Source of the DNA: Clusia tigrina
Lineage: Eukaryota > Arthropoda > Insecta > Diptera > Clusiidae
DNA length: 64,000 nt
Direction of reading: 5' to 3'
Assembly: GCA_920105625.2 (NCBI GenBank)
Contig: OV050033.1
Span: 54,146,780-54,210,779 of the forward strand
Below the pieces are notes generated by a model that made no database searches, was not told the origin of the DNA, and worked only from the letters and a program-made list of their open reading frames with translations. Made by a program: the position numbers and the translations under genes. Within the stretch, counting starts at the first letter, position 1. Each line of letters starts with the position of its first letter. This document shows, one piece after another, positions 10,489-24,505 of this stretch.

Positions 10489-12596
10489 AAAGAATTAGGT
10501 TGAAACTCTATTCGACTTTCGTTTATTTCTTAATAGACCTAAACAACAAAAATCCTTATTTATGGAGTATCTCTTGGAACTGTTACTATTAAATGTTTGG
10601 AGAATTATTTATTAACTAATCCAAATAACTTCATATAAAATGTTAATGTAATTTTCGTGTCCTTCTTTAGGAATATAACATATTTCTAAAATATTATTCA
10701 TGTTGATTTTAATTGTGAAAGAATTTCATAATTACTCATAATTTTAAATTCTTATCAGAAATATATTACATAAAATAATTCTTTGTTGGCAATGCTGCCG
10801 TACGGCTATTTCTATTTCTCTCATTCACAAAACATTCAACTGCGCAATTTACTCATGCCACCCTCTCACTTTCACGCTGAAGTATTTCATATACGAAATA
10901 GTTTGTTTTGCTTTTGTGTGCTTGCAATAACTGAGCTGAAACGAAATACCGAAAGAAGGGAATAGGACGCAAACTAAAAGACCCCAAACAATGGGCAATA
11001 GTGAAGTGGACAAAAGTGTCGTAAAATGTGCGTAAATAACTGAAGTGTTGTGCTGCTGCTGTTCAAAAAATACCTGCATAGTATGTTATGTGGAAATTGT
11101 TGTAGCAGCCAACTCCGTTTTTTGAGCTCCGTGTGTACAGTAGAGGCGAATGTCATGGGACAACGCATAGCATATAGTGTGCTTTGTTTTCCCTTAGCCA
11201 CGCCAAAGAAAACATAATGCAAAATATTGTCGTTGACAGAGTGTGAGTGAATGAGAGGGCAGGATTGTGGTCATGCAAACTGTGCTGGTCATTTGTTATG
11301 CATATTTTTAAAAGAAGAATTATAGCATATTTATGTAAAATATATGTTAAAATGAAATGATTTTTATTAAATAATTTTATAGAAATAATTCTGCCCAACT
11401 TTTAAGTGACTTCCAGCATATGCGTCAAAATTAGTTCGTCATCTAAATAACTCTGTTACAGTGCTTTCTGAGTGTATTTGTTTTGATTTTTGCTCGTTCA
11501 GACAAATCCATTCTTCTCCTATTGTCTACGTCATACGCGCCCAAGTAAATTGTGAAGTTTTTTGTGTGCACGTGTAGTGGTGTGGTGTACGTAACTCATG
11601 ATTTCTTACCTCACAAGGTACTTTACTTTTGTTAAATAATTTCAAATAACTACGACATTTTTAAATTGTCAGCGAATGCTCGTTTTCTAATTGAAAAAGG
11701 TAGGTAATTTTCAAGTCAATTTACTTTCTATTTAAATATTTGCTAGCATCTTGCTAGGGATCGACTATTTTGATTTCCCATTGTTTGTGGTTTTATTTTG
11801 CTTCAGCAGCTGCATTTCCCCTCCTCACTTTGTCTATTATGATTATTACATACGTTAGAAATCAGCTGACTTTGTGGCGGCTTCGTTGGGTGGTACAGTG
11901 GGATAAATGCGAAAAAATGTATTTAAAATAAAGCGAGTTTTGAGTAGGAAATATTAATAGATTGTAATTATATAATGAAAATTAGACGGAATGTAAAGTA
12001 TTCTGTACTGCTTCCATTATTATTTAATTATTTACTTAATTATAAAGTTAAAAATTATTTATTGTTCTACAGACAAATCTAGGAGTACTAACTGTCAGGT
12101 CTTACAGCTCGCTTATATTTAAATGGATTAACAATTAGAAAATACTTATGTAGTTTATTTCAGTATGATTAAATTTTTATCGATAAAATGGTTAAATTAT
12201 GTAAATAAATTTTACTACATAAATCAGGGATTTATATAAAATGTAGAACATGATATGATTATGATAAATCTTATTACAGCTGTTTTCAAATCACTACTGT
12301 ACTGAACCCGTCTTTTATACATTGATTTTCGCTTGTGTTGAGATCATTCCCACACACTCTTGAATGTTGCTCATTAATGGGGAAGAGATGGCATTATTGC
12401 TGAGTCTTTATTTACTCCTCATAGTAAGCGAAAAAGAGACAACATCGCTAACGACTCATATTTTCAATTTATATTAGATAGATCTATAAAACAAAATAAG
12501 ATAATAAGAAGGGACCGTTAGTACGTATCTATACTTTAGTACTTATCTATACCTTAGTCCATATCTGTGCTTCATACATATGCTTCATTAAAGTCT
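10489..12596. other. Gene-poor sequence
   Basis: Several short frames (for example 10783-10965 and 10974-11222, minus) have no recognisable motif, and no exon pair with splice signals was convincing. The stretch 11420-11620 is a little richer in GC and could be part of an untranslated exon, but nothing proves it. Confidence 0.4.
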
Positions 12597-12712
12597 AAAT
12601 GGCTCGCCTTTGAAAGGACCTTGTGTCTCATGCGGTATCACAAAGGGTCAATGATGGCCTAAGTGCGCCCTTCGGACGGTCGCTTCACCTATCTACCTAC
12701 CTACCAAGTTCA
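12597..12712 (+). mobile_element. 3' UTR fragment of a (CTAC)n-tailed LINE
   Basis: It contains GCGGTATCACAAAGGGTC, GGCCTAAGTGCGCCC and a terminal CTATCTACCTACCTACC. The same order of phrases follows the ORF2 stop codon in the copies at 6.7 kb and 52.8 kb. No coding part remains. Confidence 0.65.
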
Positions 12713-14221
12713 TATCTATATAGACGCTTCGGAGTACCCATAACTAGGAAGCAATTGTTGAAAGACCTCGAAGAGAAATTTGTCTGATTGAACTGTGCAA
12801 TAAATCACAATTACGTCATAAAAAGTGAGGGTCTCGTGTTAAATCTAAAACAAAAAAGTACAAAGTAAGTTGGTTTGATATGGATATGGAGAAAATGGAG
12901 AAGTAGTCACATTTGGATGATAATCCCACAAACTACCGTAAATTTGTCATACCTAAATGATCGTTAATTAAATCCACATACGGCACGTAACTCGTGCAAT
13001 TTCTCAATTTACAATTTCGCGAGAACTTCTCTTCCCATTTTGGTATCGTTTTTGAAACTTTTTTGTGCGAAATGCAACGGAAAAAATTCTCTTTCTGGTT
13101 GAAACTGAGCTCCATAAGGCGAACTACGGCCTGAAGGCACGTGTGAGCTGCTCTAATACACACACCCATACACACACATTCAGACATATGCACACACACT
13201 CGCTCGCATACGTATATGAGTACCTCCCCTTACACAAGCTATTCACTGGGATATGAGAAGATTGTCCAAAATTTGGTTTCCCATGTCAGCATTTTTACCG
13301 CGTTCACATTGATTTGCCGGCCTTTCAACTGAAACTCAATTCAATTTTTATTTATTAAAAGTATTTTCAACAAAGTTATGTTTATTTTTTCCCCTTAATT
13401 ATTCGCTCTTCGTTTATTTAATTTCGTTTAATTTCGTTGCCTGTTTTTAACCTGCTGACAGCTTAGTTTCAAATTTATTTTCCACATATCTGATTACCAA
13501 ACCTCACGTAAAATTGAACAAACAATTTCTGTGCTGGAAATTCTAAGAACCGATTGTGCCACCGATTGAGTTTCATTAAACTTGACAACCAAGTTAAGCT
13601 TCAGAAAATTAAAACAACAAAAAGTGATTGGAATCGAAAAAGTTGCATGCAAAATGCTAGTTTGATATTTAAGGTAAATTAAGAAAATAATGTAAATTTA
13701 CCTCACTCTTTCGTGTTTTGAGGTTGCACATGTTCAGCTTTAAACATCTTTATATTAAAATAAGAAACAGATCAATGTGGTATAAACCCTCCTTTCCTTG
13801 TAAGCAATTATGAGCCCCCCCTACTCGAATGCTGTTTGGATGTATTGCTTAATCGGTAGCAATCCAGACAGTCTGTGACACTGGAGTTTGACGGAAAGGT
13901 GATTCTCCCGGTCAATTTTCGAAAATTATTAGAGTGACTACCAGTATTAGGACTGTGAAGCTCTGGGAGGGTTGGGGAGACTGTCTAGATATCATTTTGC
14001 TCAAGGATTTTAAATGAAAATCGTTTGAAATCATTTCAATGAACCACTGGAATGGGGAAATCTTCTCTGCAGTCCAACGGTGGATTGTTATTTATTTCAA
14101 ACATTCTTATACAAATATTTATTTATTCATTAATTACAATTAAAATTATAATTAAATAAAAGCATTAAATGCCAGGGTATCTGCTTATATAATATATATT
14201 ATATTATATTATATTTCTAAT
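12713..14221. other. Non-coding stretch with a CA-rich patch
   Basis: A short CACACA-type region lies at about 13158-13200. The rest is AT-rich without recognisable genes or transposons. Confidence 0.45.
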
Positions 14222-14625
14222 ATGGTATTGACGTCCAAGAACACTCGAAATTTTTTTTTTTGGCATACCCGAAATGAGTTCCCTGGGTCGTGTTCTTCAA
14301 TTTGTATCTTGGACTACATAAAGCATGGGGTAAGTGCTTCAGTAATGAGGTCTGAGAAGACCAACAAAGAAGACCGTAGCACAAACATGGCAAAAAATTT
14401 GACCACATAAAGAGACAGAGTTATACAGCCCTATGTGTGGGAAGAGTTCTCTGAATCGTGTTCCACAGAAAATAGCGGGTAGAATATAAAAAAATAAGTA
14501 ACCACAAAATGGAGTAAATTTATACAACCTTTTGTAATGACCAACGAAGAAAACACCGGCAAAATATGGAAAAATAACTGACCACATAAAAAAACAAAAC
14601 TATACCGCCCTATATATGTAGCTGT
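14222..14625. repeat. Degenerate tandem repeat, about 170-185 bp period
   Basis: The phrases GACCAACAAAGAAGAC (14358) and GACCAACGAAGAAAAC (14539), ACCACATAAAGAGACAG and ACCACATAAAAAAACA, and GAGTTCCCTGGGTCGTGTTC (14277) and GAGTTCTCTGAATCGTGTTC (14446) recur in the same order. The array is old and about 2.3 units long. Confidence 0.7.
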
Positions 14626-15686
14626 ATACCCTCTCCTACAAGTACCCTATTTATAATGTTCACAGAATATGCTGTATCATATTCTCTTTCTCTGTCTCTC
14701 TTTCCCTCTCTCTCCCTTCCTTCAAAAGTGCATTGTCATGTTGTCTTCCCGTCACTTTCCCAGCATTTGATTTGACAATTCTTCGCTGATCGTTCTCAAA
14801 GTTTTGCAGAGAGAATCGAATTTACATGAAATTGGTACTCATACTCATGGAAGCCTTAAAGTGATCAAACCCTACTCTTAACCCATTTTAACTGCTTTCT
14901 TGCAACCTTTTCTATATTGAAGAGTCGTATATATATAGAAGAAATCAAGGTATATATATATATTTAGACATTGTGGTCTTCGAAGCAAATGTCGAAGAGT
15001 AATGGGCACTCCCACTAAGGTCTACCACCGCTGTGAAAAGTCAACTATCTTTCGAAAAGTTTTCAACTTTATTCGTTCTCACCTCACGTTCTAACACACA
15101 CATACAAAAATGCAGACCCACACACACACCCACACCCACACAAACACACACTTCTCTTACGCAACCATATTTTATTAGGTGAGAAGAGAGCACGTCGCTG
15201 AGCAAAAAATCCTTCATTTTTTGCCTGTTGTTTTTTTTCATTAGCAAATTCAAATTCAAATTCAAATTCGTTTCGAGTACGCGACCATTTGGCAATTGAT
15301 TCTTTTTGCTGTTTTAGTGAATTTTTTGTGCGACTTTTTCCATACTTTATTTTGTTATATTCTCGGCCGTTGTATTTTGATTTTAAACCATGTCAATCAC
15401 CTTTCGGAGTCAGCAGAATTTGTGCAAACGGATTCATCGAAAGTAAAGCTCGGCATGAGAATTGTGAAATACCCATATTTAAATTTTCAACGACTGACAC
15501 GCTTAGCGTAAAAGTCCGTGCACATTAATGCGAGAGGAAGATGGTGAAGAGCCGATTTTCCTTCTAAACCGAATAAAACAGTTTTGAAATGGATTTCATT
15601 TTATTTTCAGCCGACGAAAGTATTGATCAAGAAGCTGAAATCAAATGACATAAACTATGCTGGGAACTATGTTGATAACTACAGAT
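14626..15686. other. Non-coding stretch with minor simple repeats
   Basis: A CT-rich patch (14685-14725), a CA-rich patch (15095-15150) and a short AAATTC repeat (15246-15270) are present. No gene is recognised; the two overlapping plus frames at 15289-15528 lack motifs. Confidence 0.45.
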
Positions 15687-16135
15687 TGAGAGAGAAATAT
15701 ATATATATATACATATAGACAGAGATAAATATATAGATAAATATAGAGATAAATATATAGATAAATATAGAGATAAATATATAGAGATAGATAAATAACT
15801 AAAAAGAGATATATATCGATATAGATATATGGGGAGTTAGAGAGACTGATATTTATAGAGTTTGATTATAGAGGGATAGAGGCTTGAGAGGTCGAAAGAA
15901 ATATAGAAAGGTATATAGAGAGTTCGAAAGGGAGCTATACAGAGAGGTCGAAAGGGAGCTCTACAGAGAGCGATACAGACAGAGATACAGACAGAGATAC
16001 AGACAGAGTTACAGACAGAGATACAGACAAAGATACAGAGAAAGATACAGATACAGATAAAGATGCAAAGAAAGATACAGAGAAAGATACAGAGAAAGAT
16101 ACTGAGAGGGATACCAAAGGAGATACAGAAGGAAC

Positions 16136-16172
<37 letters not shown>

Positions 16173-17960
16173 AGACAGATAGAAAAAAGGAAAGTTAGAT
16201 ATCAAACAAGAAAGAGAGAGAAAAATACAGAAATAAACAGAAAAATATACGAAGAAATAAAGATAGAGAGAGATAGACGGAGAAAAAAAGATAGACAAAT
16301 TTAGAAAAAGTGAAATAAACAGAGATAAAGATAGAGGAACAAAGGGATAGAAATATAGATAGATAAACAAAGAGAATGAAACAAAGAGATAGAAAGATAA
16401 AGAGAGGAACAAATAGATAGATAGAAAGCGAGAGAAACAAAGAAATAGAAAGATAGAGAGAGAAACAAATAAATAGAAACAAATAAATAGAAACATAGAG
16501 AGAGAAACAAAGAGATAGACAGATAGAGAAAGAAACAAAGAGATAGACAGATATAGAAAGAAACAAAGAGATATAAAAAGATAGTAAGAGTAATAAAAAT
16601 ATAGAAAGAGAGCGAGTTAGATTGAAAGAGAGCGAGAAAGATTCAAAGAGAAAGAAAGAAATATATAAAAAGATATAGAGAGAAAATTAGAAAGAGATAA
16701 ATAGAAAATTTGAAGGATAGAGGGAAAAAATAGAAAGAGGTAGAGAGAAAGAGAGGTAGATAGGAAAAGATAGATAGATAAATACAAAAATAGATAGATA
16801 GAAAGGATAGAGAGAGAAAGAGAGAACTAGAGAGATGGTAAGAAAGAGATGGAAAGAGAGAGGTGGAAGATATATATCGAAAGAGGGAGGTGGAAAGATA
16901 GAAAGAGGGAGATGGAAAGATAGAAAGAGGGAGAGAAAGAAGGATACAAAGACAAAAAGAAGGCGCAAAAAATATTCGAATACAGAAAGTAAGTGAGAAA
17001 AATATTAAAAGAGAGAGAGAAATGGAAAAACAGAGAGAAATAGAAAAACAGTGAAATGGAGAAACAGAGAGAAATAAAAATACAGATAACAAGAAAAACA
17101 GAGAGAAATAGAAAAACAGAGAGAAATAGAAAAACAGAGAGAAATAGAAAAATAAAGAGAAATAGAAGAACAGAGAAATTTTAAAAGTGATAGAGATAAA
17201 GAGAGAGATAAAGAGAGAGATATATTGAGAGAGATAGATTGTGAGAGAGATAGATTGAGAGAGAGATAGATTGGGAGAGAGATAGATTGAGAAAGAGATA
17301 GATAGAGATATATATATATATTGAGCGAGAAATAGATTGAAAGAGAGACAGATAGAAAGAGAGACAGATTGAGAGAGAGATATATATATTGAGAGAATGA
17401 TATACATTGAGAGAGAGATGGATTGAGAGAATAATATACATTGAGAGAAAGATAGATTGAGAGAATGATATTTGTACATTGAGCGAGAGAGATAGATTGA
17501 GAAAATGATATACATTGAGAGAGAGATGATTCAGAGAGAGATAAATTGAGAGAGAGATAGAGAGGATAGATTGAGAGAGAAATATGGTGAGGAGAGATAG
17601 ATTGAGAGAGAAATGTATTGAGAGAGAAATATATTGAGAGAGAAATATGTTGAGGAGAGATAGATTGAGAGAGAAATATGTTAAGAAAGATATAGTGAGA
17701 GAGATAGATTGAGGGAGATAGATTGAGAAAGATTAAGGATTAAGGAGAATATATATTGAGAGAAATATATAGTGATATATAGAGATATACAGAGATATAT
17801 AGAGATATATAAAAATGTATAGAGATATATAGAGACAGAGCGTAAGAGAGCGGGAGACAAGCAGCGATAGATATAGGGATATTGCGATAGATATAGAGAT
17901 AGAGTGAGAGAGACAGAGACGACGGCGGAGAGATATACACAGCGAGAGAGAGAGAGAAAA
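15687..17960 (+). repeat. 2.3-kb polypurine-biased array (GAGATA/GAGAGA)
   Basis: The plus strand is almost entirely A and G with regularly placed T: AGATAAATATAGAGATAA at the left, GATACAGACAGA in the middle, GAAACAAAGAGATAGA, then GAGAGAGATAGATTGA at the right. The dominant short motif changes several times, so this is a mosaic of neighbouring simple repeats. The long Phe/Ser/Leu-rich minus frames (15837-16538, 16643-17515) are composition artefacts and have no stop pressure or domain. Confidence 0.95.
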
Positions 17961-18705
17961 GTGAAGAATTAAATATAATTTTAATTTCAATCCAATGAAT
18001 ATTTACTCAATTAAGATAATCTTTACAAATTCGCTATTCCTAGATATGAACATTTAGTATACGAAGACCAAAACATATTTAGGAGTCTCAAAAAGCTTCA
18101 TCAATGATTCACTGCAGCGGTCCAGAGTATCCTCTATGACTACTTTTTTCACATCACATTTGGTTTCTCTTTGTGCTTGAAATGTTCAGTGGTTCTTTTA
18201 TTTTCTTAATTACTTTTATAATCAGATTTGCACCTCCCTTCCAAGCGTACCCCCAAGTGTGGCATAAGTGAAAGGAAGCTTAGCTTAGCACTTTTACTTT
18301 CTTTTGAATTGTGCCATCAATTTAGTTCTCTGTAATTTTCCAGTTTCGTTTCACCTCAATACCATTCTTGGCCTCCTTTTGTTAACACTTTTGCTGTACA
18401 ATAAACGCCATTTGGTTAGCCCCACCTGCTTTTCGTAACTCATCACAGCAGAGCTTGGAAGCATCTTTTACTCGTCAGTATCATTATCATAATCATATCA
18501 TCATTATCTTGTCTTTTAGTGCATCTTCCACAGCTACCAAATACAAATTCTGGTGATGAAGTTAGCCAATGTTCGAAATTCGAAATTGGCGCTTGGTGTT
18601 AAGGACCTTAGTCCAGGCGTGTCAAACTCGGTTACCGTGCGTGCCTGTTTTAATTCTTAGTGCTTATTGCGTGCCATAAAGTGTTTAATGTAGATTCGCG
18701 CTGTG
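17961..18705. other. Non-coding stretch
   Basis: No gene, element or array is recognised. Confidence 0.45.
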
Positions 18706-18910
18706 ATGAGGTGTTCAGTGGAGAAGTGTTCAGTGTTGAATTGTTCACTGGTAAGTTGTTCAGTCGTGAGCTGCTCAGTGGTGAGGTGCTCAGTGGTGAG
18801 GTGCTCAGTGGTGAGGTGTTCAGTGGTGAGGTGCTCAGTGGTGAGGTGTTCAGCCGTGGGGTGTTCACTGGTAAGTTGTTCAGTCGTGAGGTGCTTAGGG
18901 GAGTGGTGTT
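18706..18910 (+). repeat. 15-bp minisatellite (GTGGTGAGGTGCTCA)n
   Basis: About 13 tandem 15-bp units, GTGGTGAGGTGCTCA with variants (GAGGTGTTC, AAGTTGTTC). All frames stay open because 15 is divisible by three, which explains the overlapping repetitive frames on both strands. It is not a gene. Confidence 0.9.
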
Positions 18911-20330
18911 CTTGGCATGAAATATGGACGCATGGTCCCTGATTTCGTAAGTCTACAGCTTAGTTAATAAATATTGTGATAGGTGAACTGATAATAGAAT
19001 TCTATAATTTTATATATATCGGTTGCTTTTGATATATGTCTCCCCCATACTCAAGCAACCTTGTTTTCTGTATATTAGTGAACATTTCATTTCTGTCTCT
19101 AACAAACTGTTTAATTACACCTCAGGTAGATCGAGTTAAAAGTTGATCCAGTTTAATTACCACACATAAACCTCGCTTTCACCAAAAGAGTTCTTCCTTC
19201 TATTCTAAACACAGCCAAATTAATGGAAACAACGTGTTCTATGTACGCCCTCAATCTTCCTTTACTCTGTTTACAAATAAGGGTAGTTTGTTCATTTACA
19301 GCGTGCCGCAAGTTTGACACCCATGACCTAAGGCAAGGTCAATGTTCATCGATTTGTGTTGCGGTGCGACTCGCCCGAAATTTTACTTTATTATTATTGT
19401 TTTTTTTCGCGTTTTGCTTTTATTGTTGTTTTTGTCTGTTTTTCTTTTTAAGTTTTGTGACTGGATTTGAGTCGGTGAGTCTCGGAGTGAGTGTTTGTGT
19501 GAAAAAGTTGTTTCATGCGTGAGCAGCGGCATAGAGAGCGAGAGCCAAAATGCTCAATTCAGATTTTTGTTCCATTGTTGTGCTAGCAAAGCAAGGTTAG
19601 TGGGAGGGGGAGGAGGTGTGGAGTATTTGCTGTAATATTTGGCATAGACATACGAATTTTTTGTGTGCATTGATAAGGAGCAAGGATAACAGAGCCGACG
19701 GCGACACGTACACTTCCCACTGTCGTAAGATTTCGGCGTTCGGGTTGTTGTGGCGAGACGAGAATTTGCGGCATATGCTCACACTCTGGTGTGCACCTTT
19801 CGCCCACAACTCTTCCATTAACTTGATTTGTTATTCGGTGTCGGGTTCGGTTACGGTTTCGGTTGTTTTGTCAACATCTTCTAATGCAACAATAAACGAC
19901 ACGCAGATTTTCCAGATATTTCTGTCTGGAGTAAAAGATACGCCGTAAATCATTTCATTTATTGTGTGGTATCATTTTTTAGAACGGAGGCCAAACGCAA
20001 TTATGAATTTGATAGTTAAAGTAAACATATTCAAAAGATTCATGGGCAAAACGGGAGTTGAGTGCAAAGTGAACAACAACATAATTTTTTATATTAAAAT
20101 AAGGAGACAAACAGAAATATAAGAAGCTGGATAAATATATAAAAAGCTGGATAAAATGATAATAAGAGAAGTTGAATAAATATATTAAAAACTAGCAGAA
20201 TCTTTGATCGATCAAATTCTATTATAAATAAATATGTAGTATTATAACTATACCAGCCGATAAAGTAAGTTAGATTCCTAGTTCATCGTCATATAAGTAT
20301 CAGCGCCATTCATTCCACATCGTCATTTAA
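18911..20330. other. Gene-poor, partly less AT-rich stretch
   Basis: The part 19300-19900 is richer in G and C than its surroundings and could hold an untranslated exon. The frames there (for example 19616-19948) overlap antisense frames of equal length and show no motif. No gene is supported. Confidence 0.35.
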
Positions 20331-20490
20331 GTAAATGTAGATTATGTATGATGTATGTATAATTAGTAAATAGAGTATGTATATAATGAAACAATAACTA
20401 AGAAAGTAAGTTCGTCTGAATATGTATAAAAAGCTTATGTAGAAAATGTAGATTATGTATAATGTAATGTATAATTAGTAAATAGAGTAT
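20331..20490 (+). repeat. Direct repeat, about 110 bp offset
   Basis: AAATGTAGATTATGTAT and ATAATTAGTAAATAGAGTAT occur at 20333-20382 and again at 20446-20490. The second copy runs directly into the (TA)n tract. Confidence 0.7.
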
Positions 20491-20495
20491 ATATA

Positions 20496-23217
<2,722 letters not shown>

Positions 23218-23258
23218 TGTATGTGGGCGTAATATATGAATTTCCACGCCCACATACA
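23218..23258. repeat. Perfect 13-bp hairpin with a CCACGCCC core
   Basis: The arms TGTATGTGGGCGT (23218-23230) and ACGCCCACATACA (23246-23258) are exact complements around a 15-nt loop. The arm contains the GTGGGCGT core that also recurs in the tandem units just to the right. Confidence 0.85.
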
Positions 23259-23399
23259 TACAGCAATCTTTCATATTATACTACAATTGTTAGTATTAAT
23301 CTGACGCCGATATCATCTTCCTTGCTAAAATCACATATCAACTGGATTTCTATCAGTATAATATATGCTATATACAATATACAATATACATCATATACT

Positions 23400-24140
23400 C
23401 TTGTAGGGTTCTGTGTAGCCACGCCCATATATTCATGAGATCGCTTAAGGTAGTTGTAAAATGTGAAGTTTATTAGTAAGTTGCACAATCTGAGGCCGAT
23501 ATCGTCTATCTCTTTGAATCACTCTTCCACTTTATTTATATGAGCATAATTGCATCTACTGTTTTAGAGTGCTGGGTAGCTACGCCCATAAGCATATGCA
23601 AACCTTATTCATCTTGAATCGCTCAAGGGAGTTACAAATTGGGATGTTTCGAACTAAGTTGTAGTATCTGAGGCCTATATCGTCTTTGTTTAAATCGGAT
23701 TGCAGTTTATTTCAATTAAGCATATGTTTATTTCAATAGCATGCAGTTTATTTCAATTTTCATACATTCTTCTAGGGTGCTGGGTAGCCACGCCCATAAG
23801 CATATGCCAACCTTATTCATCTTGAATCGCTCAAGGGAGTTACAAATTGGGATGTTTCGAAGTAGGTTGTAGTATCTGAGGCCTATATCGTCTATGTTTA
23901 AATCGGATTTCCAGTTTATTTCAATTAAGCATATTTTCATACACTCTTCAAGGGTGCTGGGTAGCCACGCCCATAAACATATGTCAATCTTATTCATCTT
24001 GAATTGCTCAAGGGAGTTGCAAACTGAAACTTTTATTAGTTAGTTGAAGTATCTGAAGTTGATATTGTTCTTTTTTAAGTAGAAATTTCACTTTATTACT
24101 ATGGGCGTGATTTCATATACTCTTCTAGGGAGTTAAGTAT
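23400..24140. repeat. Degenerate 165-210 bp tandem array with CCACGCCCATA boxes
   Basis: The phrase GGGTGCTGGGTAGCCACGCCCATA recurs near 23405, 23568, 23776 and 23951, with an inverted relic (ATGGGCGTGA) near 24101. Each unit also carries TTCATCTTGAATCGCTCAAG and a TCTGAGGCCTATATCGTC phrase. The last two full units are about 175 bp apart and very similar. Part of the minus strand is open (23997-23728) and would give a repeated peptide, but the period is not a multiple of three and other units carry stops, so I do not call a gene. Confidence 0.85.
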
Positions 24141-24264
24141 CCCTGATTACTAGATATAAGCTGTCTTCAGTCTTCTGATGTTCTACCGATGTTTAATATA
24201 TGTTGGTAAAACCACAAATACAATTATAATGTACTTCAATTCAACTTTTTAAAAAGGTGTTTAA

Positions 24265-24505
24265 TTGAATACATTAATTTATAAATATATTTACAAGGTA
24301 ATTAAATCCAAAGCCATAGCTTCATAGGGTGCGCCCTGAAGCTACTTATGCAAACTATACTTTGTTAATAATGCATATCTTTACTTTGAATACATTAATT
24401 TATAAATATATTTACAAGGTAATTAAATCCAAAGCCATAGCTTCATAGGGTGCGCCCTGAAGCTACTTATGCAAACTATACTTTGTTAATAATGCATATC
24501 TTTAT
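24265..24505 (+). repeat. Tandem duplication of 121 bp with internal hairpin
   Basis: 24265-24385 and 24386-24505 are essentially identical. Each copy contains TAGCTTCA, then TAGGGTGCGCCC, then TGAAGCTA, which forms a stem of 11 pairs (GGG/CCC at the tip). The near-identity points to a recent duplication. Confidence 0.93.

Noticed and set aside
15837..17515. Long minus-strand frames (233 and 290 codons) rich in Ser, Phe, Leu and Tyr
   Set aside because: They are translations of the polypurine array; frames are open because the complementary strand has few stop triplets. No domain or start context is present.
18660..18942. Repeat proteins on both strands
   Set aside because: A 15-bp minisatellite keeps all frames open; the two strands give equally long frames.
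23728..23997. 89-codon minus frame with a repeated WLPSTLEECMKI segment
   Set aside because: The repeat period (about 175 bp) is not a multiple of three, and a neighbouring unit has a stop in the equivalent place.
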